From Pyricularia pennisetigena (Eukaryota; Ascomycota; Sordariomycetes; Magnaporthales; Pyriculariaceae): a DNA stretch of 64,000 nucleotides. Position numbers and translations under genes: made by a program. Numbering within the stretch: position 1 is the first letter of the stretch; each line of letters begins with the position of its first letter. Positions 34,449 through 47,307 of this stretch are shown here, one piece after another. The notes beneath the pieces were generated by a model that was not told the DNA's origin, did no database searches, and was given only the letters and a program-made list of their open reading frames with translations. The stretch covers positions 124,001-188,000 of the forward strand of contig NW_021940923.1 of NCBI RefSeq assembly GCF_004337985.1, written 5' to 3'.

Positions 34449-34942
34449 GTGACTGCGACTCTTGATTTGTGATTTCCAACGGTAAAGTAACCTGGCGATT
34501 GCAGGTACCATTGGTGCGGGTCTCATCAAGGTGCATACGATACTTGTTGGGGAAAAAACGTCCTCTTTCAGCCCTTGTTCCAGCGCTTAGTGGCGGTGGT
34601 TTGTGCTTCTTTTCCACAATGCTTACAAGTGTTTCATAACCTGCTTACTTGACCTTTGGATTTTTGAGAGCTCAATGTGACTTTTCAATGCAACCTTTTC
34701 CATGTTTTCCCTGTTGATAGAGGTGACATCTTCCGCAGACATGGCAAGCTTTGTCACCTCGTCGTTCATGACGGTCTTGCGTTTCGTGCATCACCTTGTA
34801 CGTATGTATTTACGACACTGTCCACCGTGTTGCAATTCCGAGGTCTACGTTGGCTAGTCATCAAACATATCAACTCGGCCATTGTTCGCGCAGATTTACC
34901 AAGGGAGGTTAACAAGAACACCAAGACACAGCTCATGTTCCT
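34449..34942. other. intergenic between convergent genes
   Basis: 3' flanks of the orphan gene and of the cyclase-family gene. No coding frame of note. Confidence 0.5.
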
Positions 34943-35991
34943 CTAGAAAATAGCCAGAGCGTTCGGGGGCGATCCCACCAGTCCAGCCGCGTTTAGCGGC
35001 GCCGACGTCAACAAGAACGAGTAGCGGCCCGTCTTTGCGCAGTGCTCCGACAGCTTCCTAAGGTCCCACAGCTCACCCAAGGGCATGCCGAGGAGGCCAA
35101 GGCAGTGAGGGTGGAGAACTAGGTTTCCGTCAGCGTCTCTCACCAGAAAGGCAAGAAGAAAACAGCAGTGTACTCACCAAGCCCCTCCATCGCCGTCACG
35201 CTCCCATCCTCTTTCACCGGCGGTAACGCCTCGACCCCATTGTTGTCGCAGGCAACGGCAGCGAACCGGCGATCCCACAGCCAGCGCACCGTCTCCTCCG
35301 CCCCGTGCAGACCGCTGATGGTGCCGCGCATAACCTTGGCAAAGTCGTCCTGGCTCGGCGCCTCCCAGACCTCGGTGACGCCGGTCCGGACCAGGAGCAC
35401 GTCCCCGGGCCTGAACTCGACCCCTTGCGCCGCGGCAACCTCCTCCAGGTCCTTGACCGTGATCCTGTACGCGTCGAACGGGTGGTACTCCCTCCCGTTG
35501 GCCTCGGCCCAGCGCTTAAAGTCGACCAGCACGCCGCGGGCCACGACGCCGCCCCTCGCGTGCCACTTGTCGACCGTCGGCGCGTCCGGCGACGTGGCGA
35601 CGTTGTCGGCCGCCGCCCTGAACCCGTTGTACGACAGCCCCGTCTCCTGGTGCGCCCAGTGCACCAGGCTGTCCCACTGGCTGCTGGACTGCGTGTTGAA
35701 CTCGAGCTCGTCATCCAGCCCTGCGCCGCTGCTCATGCCCTGCTCCACGAGCGAGCGCACCGTGTGCACCGTCTTGCGCCGACCGGGCAACGGGATGTGG
35801 TTGAGGGCAGTCAGGGGCCAGCTGGGGTTTTGGTTGTCAGTTTTGATGTTGTTTTTTTGAGAGGCTGAGGGGGGGTTGCAGGGGAATTGAATCAGTGCAT
35901 CGAATTCCGATCCTCTTTTCCCCCTCTTTGTGTACATGGTAAATGCAGGAAAGAAATCCATATTTATGATCCGGTTTTTAAACAATGACAG

Positions 35992-36023
<32 letters not shown>

Positions 36024-36217
36024 TCTCCCTACTTCAGAGAAATCGAAACTCCGTCTCGCACCTCAGCCCCCGCCGCTGCGACAACTGCCGGCGTGAGGTG
36101 GTTCAGCGTCCCGTAGACGTCCTTTGGCTCGCCGGGCTTGTCAAAGACGCCCCATGCGCAACCGGCGGGCATGCCCTCGACCGGCGGGAGGGCGTCGTAG
36201 GTTGGGATGTTGTCCAT
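34943..36217 (-). CDS. cyclase-family protein (kynurenine formamidase-like metal hydrolase)
   Basis: Three exons, 36217-36033, 35821-35178 and 35118-34943, give 334 residues starting MDNIPTYDALPP. The metal-binding region typical of the cyclase superfamily appears as SSSQWDSLVHWAHQ, the fungal form of the HxGTHxDxPxH motif; here Gln and Asp replace two of the usual ligands. A DVLLVRTG segment and a DNNGVEALP segment, both usual in this family, follow. Known relatives open amide or lactone bonds (for example N-formylkynurenine) with a divalent metal. No signal peptide, so it is probably cytosolic. Intron 1 carries a 30-base homopolymer (35992-36021). The substrate is unknown. Confidence 0.85.
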
Positions 36218-36843
36218 TATTTTTTTGTCCTTTGCTTTGCCGGGCTGTATTACTTATTCATCTGTCTATCTCACTTCCCACTTCCGAAGGGCCTTTCTGG
36301 CTGTTTGAACAAGAAAGATGCAAAAAGCCAGTTGTTTGTTTTTTTTTTTTTTTTTTTTTGTTTTCGATGCGACATGGTCCTCCTCCACCTTTTATGAACC
36401 GCAAAGGCGGGCGAGGTCAGCCCCATTTCCGTCGCTTTCCCCGCAGCCCACTGTAGCATCCCTCTCTCGGATATTTAGTGCGTCGCGAAAGCCCGGGAAA
36501 GCTGACCCTACCCTGTCTCTCTACTATATTTGATCCCCGCCATACAGAGGCAGGATTGGCGGGTTCAGCAGGTTGGACCTGGTATCACAACTAGACCCAC
36601 CCCTGATTGGCTTTCCGACTAATCAAAATGAAGTTGCACAAGAACCATGCGGATATTTGACTCTGGAAAAACACATGCAGATGCTGGTCTCTCGGCGACG
36701 CAACCCTATCATCCATCTTTCCAGCTGCCTTCCGCGCATTCCGTTATCGTCGTTTGCTGCGTTGAGTGTTTCCTGTCCTTTCGAGACTCGTGCGGGGAAA
36801 AGATTCCTCGTTCTCATAGACTTGCAAAGAACGAAAAAAAAAA

Positions 36844-36874
<31 letters not shown>

Positions 36875-37081
36875 TTCATGATGCGTGTATTATTATATAT
36901 GGCCAATTCCAGAGCCAAGGACTTTTGTTCTGACAACAAAACCACAAAGGGACGATTCAATCGATCAAGCATAGACCAAGAACAAAAAAGCAGGGTTTCA
37001 TCCCATATCTCGGCCACGCAGACATCGTCTTATCGCATGCCCCCAAACTTCTCATCAAAACAATATCGATACACTACTCGC
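36218..37081. other. intergenic, promoter of the cyclase-family gene
   Basis: Two homopolymer runs (T at about 36338-36359, A at about 36834-36860) and no supported frame. Confidence 0.5.
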
Positions 37082-38718
37082 TCAAAGGGATCGGCACTTC
37101 CAGACTGGACTTGAAGCGCCTGACGTGCTGACTGCAATGTCGTTGCCAGAGGCCCAAAGGCCAAGTGTGCATATCATGACGCCGATGACCAACAGGGACG
37201 CGTTGGCGGCAAACTTGCTAGTCTGCTTGGGACTCGAGAACCACTCTCCCTTGTTCATCCAGAGCCAAAAGATGCCCGGGAGACCGTACGAAAACCAACT
37301 GACGAACAGGGCGGCCACCAGACCCAGGAGGCCGTTGAAGACTGGGATCGACTCCGAGATGACCCAGGCGATGGCCCAGAGACCGACGACAATGGCCATC
37401 CAGACGACAGTGGATCGCTTGGTGCGACGCTCCAGATGCACCGAGTTGCGGAAGACGCGCACAAAAATGTACTTGGACGCGACGTGGCCGTAGATGACGC
37501 CTGCGATGACGATGGTCGGGATCGCAATGCCCCAGATGACGCGAGGCATGACATTACCCGGCGCGGCCGAGAGAGCTGGAGAGGGCACGTCCTTGCCGAC
37601 AAAGTAGTAGATCATGATGGCTGCGAACAGGTAAAGGACCGTGTCGACAATCTGGAGCAAGGCGAGAGCCTTGGGCCAGTCTTCGGGCTTTTTGAACTCG
37701 TCGATGACTGAGAAGAAGCACGAGTGGGAGGCTGTAGTCATCGGAGCATTGTTAGCTGGCGGTGCCGAGACTAGGCTTCCAAGTCGATATGGGCAACAAA
37801 TCATCCAAGTTATTCCCCACTTCAACCGGGTAGGTGAACTCAAGAGGTAAAACTCACAAAAGGCCACGGCAACGTTGGTGACCCCGAGGAATGCAGGCGC
37901 AAACTCGAGCTTGCGGAACAAGTCGATGTTCATGCCGGGTCCAGGCTTCCACGGAGAAGTCTGCTGTGTAAAGGTGACGGCGATGGCGGTCACCACAACT
38001 GCGGCGGTGATGGAGGCGCAGCTGATCATGGACATCCAGCTCGTGTGCTTGAGCGTCCGTGGCAGGTTGCAAATGATAAAGATCAGAGTGCCTACGAAGC
38101 CCAGCAGGATCGAACAGACGCCTCTACCGTTGGTCAACCAAAGCAGGCAGATGGTCCACGTCAAAATATGCGAGGCCATGACAAAGACCTGGAAGAAGAC
38201 CTGAGACCATCCAAAGATGACCTGAAAGGTGCCACCCATGCCTATCGGAGTGCCAATAACCTCGAGGGCGTCGCCAAAGTTGAGAACATGGGGGTACTCG
38301 CGCCGAAACTCTCCCAGAACCCAGCCGCTGTATGTCGAGATGATCGACATGGCGAGGATCACGATGATGCCCGGCACCAATCCGAGAGTGGCGAGCACCG
38401 ATGGAAGAGACAGAACACCGAGCGAGACGGTCTCGGCGATGAGCACTATTCCACCTTGCCTGAGGACATCCGCATGATAAGCATGTCAGCTGCGGTCGAG
38501 ACGTCTAGATACCTGTACCAACGAACAAGAACAAGGCGGCAAGACAGGATTTCAACAACATACCACCAGGTCAGGGTCTTGTGGTTGATGAGCTCCCCGA
38601 GCACGCCAGAGTTACCGGCTTCGCTCTGCTCCTTTTCGGGGTTGGGAGCGTTGTCGCTCGCCATCGAGCCGCTGCGAGGCGGCATGATGTCGTCGGGCCG
38701 ACGAGCTTGTTCGGCCAT
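37082..38718 (-). CDS. amino-acid permease of the AAAP family (fungal MTR-like)
   Basis: Three exons, 38718-38564, 38459-37858 and 37731-37082, encode 468 residues. After a hydrophilic N-terminus of about 45 residues comes HKTLTWWQGGIVLIAETVSL, the first helix signature of this family, in which the WWQ is made only by the splice. About 11 hydrophobic segments follow, with AFSSHSCFFSVIDEF across the second splice, a segment typical of Aa_trans proteins. The closest known type is the Neurospora neutral amino-acid permease MTR. It would import neutral or aromatic amino acids by proton symport at the plasma membrane; the exact range is unknown. The C-terminal tail after WASGNDIA is short. Confidence 0.9.
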
Positions 38719-41700
38719 GATTCCTGCGTCCTCTGTTTCTACCCTCGGCGGCCCAGTTTGGTATAACTATGTCTCTCCTGTTTGCCAACGTCCCTCTCCC
38801 TGCGACAAGGTTTGGGTCACTTTGGTGTCGGACGCAAACAGTCTGGGTACGTAATGAAAAGAATGAAAAGGCGCGAGGCAAAGTAAAACTCAAAAAAAAA
38901 AAAAAGAAAAGACACAGGATCCAGGACAGTACCGCTCTCGAGGGCGTGGAGAATCCGGGGCAGATGGGGGCTGCAGGTTTTTTTTAAATATGAGAATAAT
39001 TATGATTGCAGATGGAAGGGATCTTATTAGTCACAGTCACAGTCACAGTCTCCTGCATGTGGGCTTGACTGGGCCCGGACCCCTTTGACATGCGCGCCGC
39101 GATCGGTGAGGTAGGGAGCCAGGCCTAGACAGAGCCTAGGGCATTACCCAGGCAATGAGGAGAGAGGCGAATGTCATGCTGCTCAAGGGGTGCGGGTGCG
39201 GGTGCGGGTGCGATGCGGGTACATAAAATGGAAACACCGAGCTTTGCGACTCCGGGCGCGATAGGTTGAATTGGGCCTGGCTGGGGGTCGACGGCGGAGT
39301 CTGCAAGTGCAAGCTCAAATCGACAACCTAGCGCGCCCTCATCTTGGTTTGCATTTGCTGTGGATGATGGCAAAAAAAAAAAAAAAAAAAAAAAAAACAA
39401 GACTTACTCTTGACTCGCCTCGTCCCGTTCGTTCCTTCTTGGCAGATGGCCCACCAAATGAAATGGCACAGGAACCGTGGCCCATCACCGCAGTATTTGT
39501 GGCAATTTCCCATCACGACCAGCAAAAAAGTTCGTCATTGTGGAGAGATTCGCTGTTGCTGTTTTCGCAGACAGGATTTCATCGTCAGCCGGCCATATGC
39601 AGCAGTCGAGGGAAGCTGTGGAAGCTACAGATAAGATTGTGCCATCCCAAACACTCAAACCGCCCTAAACGCAGCTAGCTTTAGGACATGCCGGATGACA
39701 GTGTTTGACATGCCACCAAAAGCTTCCCCTCGGAGGTCCTGGCCAAGTCCAAAATTAAACTTCAGGTTTTAGTTTCCTAACAAGGCTACCTCGCATAGTC
39801 AGCCTGGCAAAAACCATTGATCTTGATCAGAATTGGTGCTCGGTCAAGAATGAATCGAGCTTGGAATTTTTATCCGGTGGACATCATCTCTCCACATCCA
39901 GGTACCAACCCCCACAAAATTGAGCAATCTATTACATTACAAAAACAAGCAAACCACAAAACAGAAAATGAAAAAAAAAAAAAAGCCTCTCTCGGTGCGC
40001 GACACGGAGGCTTCATCCCCAGATAAAAAGAGCGTATCAAAAGACAGCAAGTGGAAGTGCATTGAGATGGGCACGATCTCAAAAGTTTAACTTCTGGCGT
40101 CAACCAAACACCTTAGACTTAGAACCCATTATTTGCAGACGCATGGTTCTTCTAGAAGGACAGCTGACAAGCGCGGGAGAAGCGCGGCAATCATGTCAGC
40201 CGCACAGGGCAGAGGCGAGTGAGTGACTTCACTGGGCAAAAAAAAAATCAACTACCGGCTGGATCCCGTCAGCCTGCCAATTCTGAGCTCCGCAACGGAT
40301 TTGCCCGAAATTGGGACGGTTGGGTTGAGCCTCAATTTTGCATCGCTCTGCCCTCTATCCCAATAATAGTCTCGTTATTCTAAGAATTTATTTGATTGAC
40401 ATGTCCTCGTTTTCATGTCTGCTCACCCATGTGAGATGCTGCATTGCTCACCGAAATGCTAAAATGCATGCAAGGCCAAGGTGCCGTAATTTGTAATTAC
40501 CAAGTATCCCACGCAGTAACTGCGCCACGGTTTCTCGCCGGGATTCGCATCTTTGGTACAGCACAGGGACTCCATCATCAACATCGTCATAACCATCAAT
40601 TTGCAGATCCTCATGGGTCACTTTTCCCGCCCAAGCCGGGCCTCTAGTGCTCTAGTGCTTGGACTAAATTTGAAGAAATTTCTGACTCCGATGTCGGGCA
40701 AAGGTCGCATGATTTTTTTTTTTTTTTTTTTCCTCTTTTCTCTCTTCTCTCTCCCCTCTCCTCTTGCCACCTCTTTTTCTCTATCATGTTTCCCCACCAA
40801 AAGCACAAGCCATTGACATAGAAATAATCTACCATCGTACTTTGAGTACCGAAGCCTGCGAAAGGCTGGCAATGGACTGAAGGCTCACTGCCGCGGTGTG
40901 TTTTTCCGGGTTCTATGGCACACGGGCTCCTTAAAAAGAAAAAGAAAATTAGAATCTTGGAAAGACTGCAGAATGGTACCAGAATGATAGTCATCTTGTT
41001 CTGCTAGTCAAGGAAAACTAGGGATTGAGGCATATATTCGCAGTAGCCTCCGTCTCGTCAAAGTTTCATCCATGGCTGCATGTGCCGGCTTTGCTTTAAA
41101 TTGTCCTGGTGGATGTCTATAGTAGATAGACTTTGCAAAGGTGTCAGCTGCTTGAGCTTGCAGAACTCGAACCAAGCATTCGGTGGTCCCTTTTTTGCCT
41201 CTTGACCACTTGCATCTCGAATGTATGAGGCTGGATTGACGCGTTGACCCGCCGCCATATGCAGGGTAACTACACCAACCCCGACAAACATTCGTTGCAA
41301 CCTGATTCAGCGAAGCGGTTTCCGTACTAAGAGCGAAGGCCCAAGGGAAAGCGCGCAAGCTATTCTCTATCACACCGATCTGTAAAACGTTTCTCGTACG
41401 CGGATTGGTCCATTTTCTCGCCAAAACCAGGCAAATACAATACAAGTCTGTTAATAACGTTGCAAGGAGTCGTGGTGGTGATGGTGGTGGTGGTGGTAAG
41501 CCCTCGGCAAAAGCCCTGGAATAACGTAGCAGTTTACGCGCGAGCTTTGCTGACCCCTTCGGATATGGCCTTGCGTCACAGCCAGCGTTCTATGTTAATC
41601 TATAGAGCAAAGTGTCCACCGAACACAGCCAGACACCTTTGCAAACATTGACACTATAATCAAGCTTATTCTCATGTCTACCTATTCTTTCGAGGTTGAC

Positions 41701-42829
41701 TCTAACTTGGAGTTTGAGTCTGCTACTCCCGGTGGACATCCTTTCCTATCCGGCACCCACAATTAACCGATGCGATACTCATGCTCCTGGTGTCGATGAG
41801 AAAAAAGGCCGCTGCTTTGTTGGGTCTCACTTAATTCGTCCTGCGAAGGAGTAGCAATACCATCGCCGCGCCCCAGGTCCAGCTCCAGCACTGCACTACC
41901 GGTGACCCTTGTAGGACTGCATGCTAATGTAAAACAGACAGTTTACACATTGACTGCGCTCGACTTGCTCCAAAATGAAGGGCACAAGATGCATGTGACC
42001 ATTCTATGGCTGTTATAGCGGTTATGTGAGCAAACTGCGAATCCGTCTTGGTGATATCACGTGTAATAATTTTAGCGTTCATGGCGCGTTTGTCTTTGCC
42101 CTTTTGACCACCGTGCTCGAGTACTTGCTACCAAAAAATCGAGTAGGTGGCGCTATAAATATATTGCCGGTCATATGCCCATTCCAAGGGCTGGCCGAAC
42201 ATCGTGTGCGGCGGCTCATATCGGATGCGATCGGTTGCAGGTGCAGGCTTCCCTGATGCAGACCCATACACACCGTTGCGAGGGGCGTGCGGCGTTGTTG
42301 TGAATTCCTTTGTTGACTTCAATCTTGTGACAGATCGCGAGGGAAACAAAGACCAAGTCTAGAAGCTACCACAAGAGGTCTGAGGTGCGTGCCAGGTCGA
42401 GTGACAGACATGCTCTAGTCTTTCGAGGTGGTATTGGGGTACGCAAGTCAACTTGGCCGAGAAGATCGTACGTGTTTACGGCCACATCGCTACCGCGTTT
42501 TTGGTCCTGCCCAGCTTATTGGCTGGAACATGTGACACTGCTGGCCGTGGTCGTCGCTATTTGTAACAGTACAGCGAGCCTGTCTGCGTTGGCGTCGAGC
42601 CGAGCGCAGGCAGTTGCATTTTTGGGCGATTATCGGTAGCGTTTCCGGATGTAGCCTGTAGAACACAGAGTGAGGATCAATTCTTACGTCTCACTATCGG
42701 GGAGCCTTCCTGAAGGTCATACTCCGCGATCGATTCTTCAAAACCTTTAGCTGGAAGACCGCTGACCCATGCTCGAGAACTTTATTTCCTTTGGTTTGCC
42801 TTGTCCATCTTGATGTAATGCAGAGATGT
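38719..42829. other. gene-poor region, no supported gene
   Basis: About 4.1 kb. It contains small tandem repeats (three TCACAG units at 39031-39050, four GGTGCG units at about 39189-39212), an A-run at about 39371-39397, a T-run at about 40711-40731, and only short overlapping frames. The minus-strand frames 41008-41445 and 41058-41300 have no motif. Confidence 0.45.
39189..39212. repeat. GGTGCG tandem repeat
   Basis: About four perfect hexamer units in a non-coding spacer. Confidence 0.8.
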
Positions 42830-42830
42830 G

Positions 42831-43274
42831 TCAGGCCTGGACAACAAGGCAATGTAATATTGCAAGTTTCCGGCATACATCAACTAGCCTTCTTTCGCAA
42901 CCGCACCGGCAGTCAAGACGATTCCAGGCACCGTACCGATTCAGCGACTCAAGCGTGGGTACGGAAGAAGCGCTCGATGGCGACCTCCCGTAACGAGAAG
43001 CAGCATGCCAGGCAATTGTCTCCACACAGGCAAGAAGTACGTGTTCCTCGTCATCACCAGCACATTGTCCACATTGATCGGTCGGCCCCGAGTCTGATTC
43101 CTTTAAATGCCTCCTTGGAAGCCTGTGCCTGGCAATCCCCGGGCACAGAAAGTCTGGCTCGTCGTGACTGGCCCCAATGATTCCGGGTTTCGACGGTCTC
43201 GACTTCAGCACATGGGAATGGCTGTAAGAAGTGTATGCGACAGGCCTGGAAGGGGTAGAAACGGAAAGTGACAT
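42831..43274 (-). mobile_element. possible LINE retrotransposon 3'-end relic
   Basis: One minus-strand frame contains RRHLKESDSGPTDQCGQCAG followed by DDEEHVLLAC. The arrangement C..C....E..H.LL.C after a charged leader is the zinc-knuckle-like motif found at the C-terminal end of non-LTR reverse transcriptases of the Tad/MGL type. Nothing of the reverse transcriptase core is visible upstream, so if real this is a 5'-truncated copy, as is usual for LINEs. No poly-A end or target duplication could be identified. The call rests on a single short motif. Confidence 0.35.
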
Positions 43275-45915
43275 TCCTCGAACAATTTCTAGGCTTGTTC
43301 GACTTGTTGATAAAAAGTTTAATGTTGGTTTCCGGGCCGTATCTAATCATCTGGGCTGATACGGTAAACTCATTACCAAGATCATTGGCGGATGGTTACG
43401 CAAGGATGCGCGATACAAAGCGCCGCTCAAGCTCGCGTCGTCCATGATAATGCGGTCCCAAAAGAGACTCCAGACCAACTCGATAGATATCGTTATCAGG
43501 AGGCTGGAATGCAAGATTTCGACCCGTGATGGGGGCTTGCAATAGTGAAGGGCATGCTGCCGGGATCGTTTGTACATTATCGTCTGAATATATCAGCGCA
43601 ATGATGCAAGTGGCCAGATCAAGTTGTTGGCAGGGAACTGTGTACCTATGGCTCGGTACGTCAGAGTAATTTAATTAAAACAAATCATTGAAAGTTGTTC
43701 GGTTATCGGAAACAGTTTAACTCCCATACGAATGGGAGGGCGAATGTGCGGAGCGAGGATGCAAAGCTATCTGCCCATTGAGAGAAGCTACTTGGCTTCC
43801 TTGCAAAAGGCATTTTTGGGTCGCCATGCTTCATCCCAACGCTTGTCTTTCACTCGAAGCTGTGGGGGCATGCCGCGTTACTGGTGCTGCTTGTTGGTTT
43901 TGTTTTGTTATTTGCGAAGGGTAGACGCGAAATCGTGCAAGACTGTTTGTTATTGAGATGCAGCGAAGACGTGCCATGGAAAATCAAAGGCGGCCATCGA
44001 TCGAGGCAGGTCGATGGCTTCTCATCCAGGAGACCAAACGATGGGTGGAGGAGTTCGATTGAACACAACATGTGGCCAGTGATGGCCGGGCTATTGGGCC
44101 CAAGCTTTGCCGACAAAACGCATGGTGTGCAATGAATGGGCCACACCGATGAACGGTGAAAGAGGGTTAGAGAAGACCTAAGGAAACCACCAAATTAGCA
44201 CGACAGAATTGGTTGACATGTGCCAGCCATATTCAGGATCCAAAAACGTGTGCTGTAAGAGATAAAATTCAAGTCAAAATGTGACCCGGAAAGCTTGAGC
44301 AAAGACTAAAAGCGGTAGTAACCATCGATTGTTTGTCGCTTTTTTTTCCCTTGTTTTTTTTTTTTTTTTTTTTTTTTTTTCCCACACCGCAAAGCAACTA
44401 CGGTAACACTGGTCAGGCAGATTTCTTCGGCAGTGATAAGGTGGGGGTACCTGGTTAATGTGGAGATGGAGGCGCGTATTCGTACCTTATAAATAGGTGG
44501 AAGGGAACGAACCCCTTTTGCTGTTTTTCCGGGTTTTTCTTCTGCTACTTGGCATCAAGGACATACATACATGTATCGCAGCAACGGCCCAAACTTGAGA
44601 GCTGTAAGAGAAACTCCCAGTTCAAAGCGACGCCATGGACCTTGCACCTGAATCAAAAGTAAATGCAATCAAGGTTTTCTTTTTCTTTGTCTTTCTCTGA
44701 ATTGGCCAGTCATGTTTGCACCCGTTTGCTTTGGCCTTCCTCAAGGGTCGAAACGACTGAATCTTCGAATGCTGCGGGGGTTATGTATGGTTCGGGTAAT
44801 TAACAAAGAGGGGCTCTTGAATGGGGGCCGTGGGAAGGCGACTCTTTTCTGCCTGCGCTAAAACCAAGCTCAGACCAGGTTTTACTGCAGATCCAGGGGA
44901 AGGGAAGCGAGATCCCTGGGAACCTCACCTAATCTGGACCAGTCTGAAAGTGGGACCAAAGGACCCTGAAATACTTTTTGTCCTCCATTTCAGCAGGGGA
45001 AATCCTCAAAATTTGTTGAGGCGCATCCAACAACTGATACAGCTGTCGTGAAGCAAGCACATGTCAGCCAATTAGAGTTTGCATTTTCAGTGTAGGATAG
45101 ATACACTGCGAATGTCAAATTTTTACCGAAGAGATAATAAATAGCGGGCAAAGAAATTCGTCGACTAGATCAAACTAAGGTATGTATGCACCTGACAGTC
45201 TCCCAAGCCTCCCTACGCCACTGTAGAGGCTAGACCACCCATCGCAGCCATGCAGTTAATTAGTGCATAATCTGGATGGCCAGCGACCGAGTCGGGCTGC
45301 ACATCCGAGGAACGTGGATTTCCTGGCAACTAAGTTATAGTACTACCATGTAAAACAAAGCAAAACCAGAAAACCCAAAGAAAATTAGGTAGCACCCTAA
45401 AAATCCTCGACTCGCATACTGTACAGTCGGAAGAGCACAGCACAGTACGTGCCTGCCATGAACGTGCCGTGCCAGCCAAACAAAGCTAAAGAAACTTGTT
45501 CGTTTGCCCTCGTTCCTTCCCAACAGATACGCTTGCGATAACAGATAGCCGGCTCCTGTCTCCCTTTCAGGGGCACACCGCCGCAATGGAGCCGGGGTCC
45601 CCTACCTGGACCCTTCGAACGTATGGTTATTTTTCTTCCCTTAACGACTACGAGCCCAGACTTCTCCACGTTCGAAACGACGTCCAGACCCGCATATTTT
45701 TTCCAAGTCTTGTTGGAACACAACAAAAAAAAAAAGGCTATCCCATCAAACTGGACATTTCCCAAGAACCCTTCCCTCTCCGTTTTTTTTGTTTTTGTTC
45801 CTTCGAGAAGCAGCAACAGTCTCTACAGATAGATTCTTTTAGATTCCATTGCTCGGAGTTACCAATCGTTTTGCTTCTTGTTTTATCCTGGTCTGGTCAA
45901 TAACCACAAACAATC
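43275..45915. other. gene-poor region and desaturase promoter
   Basis: About 2.6 kb. A T-run of about 27 bases at 44354-44380 and a good TATA string (TTATAAATAGG, about 44488) are present, but no credible coding frame follows the TATA. The right end (about 45480-45915), rich in CT and CAA, is the promoter and leader of the desaturase gene. Confidence 0.45.
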
Positions 45916-47307
45916 ATGTCCACTACCGTCACTCAGCGGCCCGGCGCCGCTGGCCGCACTGAAGCCAAGGTGAGCGAGATGCAACCCACTGCTGTTCAAT
46001 TTCATTTTCTCTTCTTGCTCAATTGGTACACACCAAAGCTTCGAGCAGATTGTTGACATGTCCTGAAATAATCACAGCCCAAGGAACAGCAATTTCCAGA
46101 CATCAACACCATCAGGAATGCTATTCCCGCACACTGCTTTGAAGCATCACTGGTGACTTCAGTTGGTTACTTGGTGCGAGATGTAGCCCTCATCACGGCT
46201 CTCGGCTGGGCCGCCTTGACCTACATCCCCCAGATCCCGGATTCGACTTTGCGCTGGACCGCCTGGGCTGCTTACGGCTTTGTCCAGGGTCTCTTTGGCA
46301 CCGGTCTCTGGATCTTGGCCCACGAGTGCGGTCACGGCGCCTTCAGCAAGCACACGCGCATCAACAACGTCCTGGGCTGGGCCGCCCACTCGGCTCTGCT
46401 GGTGCCCTACTTCAGCTGGAAGTTCTCCCACCACCGCCACCACAACTTCACCGGCCACATGGAGAAGGACATGGCCTTTGTGCCCGCCCAGGCTGCCGAC
46501 CGTGAGGCCCGCGCTAGCATGCTGTCCCGCTTCGGCATCGACCTCGAGGTCTTTGAGGACACACCCATCTTCCAGCTGGCTCGCCTCGTCAGCCACCAGC
46601 TCTTCGGCTGGCAGACGTACCTGCTCTTCAACGCCACCTGCGGCAAGGAGTCTCTGCAGAAAAAGGGTGCCTCGTGGTTCCGCCAGAGCCACTTTGAGCC
46701 CACCTCGGCCGTCTTCCGCCCCAGCGAAGCCCTCTACATTGCCATCTCGGACATTGGTCTTGCCATTGTCGCCGCCGCCATCTACTGGGGCTCCACCAAG
46801 GTCGGCGCCGGCACCATGTTCCTCCTCTACGCCGTTCCTTACTTCTGGGTCCACCACTGGCTGGTTGCCATTACCTACCTTCACCACACCAACAAGGAGG
46901 TGCACCACTACGAGGCCGACAGCTGGACCTTTGTCAAGGGTGCCGTCGCCACCGTCGACCGTGACTTTGGTTTCATTGACCGCCACCTTTTCCATGGCAT
47001 CATTGGAACCCATGTTGCCCACCACCTGTTCCCGTAAGTTGCATTGTGCTTGACACATTCCACCTCGACCTCTCATGACTCGATTCGAATTTATTCTCCG
47101 CTCCACTTACTCACGACCCATACTCGCAACAGGCGCATTCCCTTCTACAAGGCAGAGGAGGCCACTGAGGCGATCAAGCCCGTCCTTGGAGACCTTTACC
47201 ACAGCGACAACCGGCCCTTTATGCAGGCACTGTGGAGCAACTTCACCACCTGCAAGTATGTTGAGAAGGACCCCAAGGTTCCCGGCGCCATGAGGTGGGC
47301 CGATTAA
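45916..47307 (+). CDS. membrane fatty-acid desaturase, omega-3/delta-12 class
   Basis: Three exons, 45916-45969, 46078-47033 and 47133-47307, encode 394 residues. The three iron-binding His boxes are in place: HECGH at 100-104, HHRHH at 136-140 and HVAHH at about 330-334, the last directly before the second intron. Box 2 reads SHHRHHNFTGHM rather than the SHSKHH of ordinary fungal delta-12 enzymes. This matches the omega-3/delta-15 subgroup, in which the Fusarium and Magnaporthe enzymes act on both oleate and linoleate. It would work in the endoplasmic reticulum on phospholipid-bound fatty acids with cytochrome b5. Two to four hydrophobic segments are visible. It is the clearest housekeeping-type gene in the right half of the window. 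Confidence 0.93.

Noticed and set aside
46159..47106. 315-codon minus-strand frame across the desaturase
   Set aside because: Antisense shadow of an exon with three intact His boxes.
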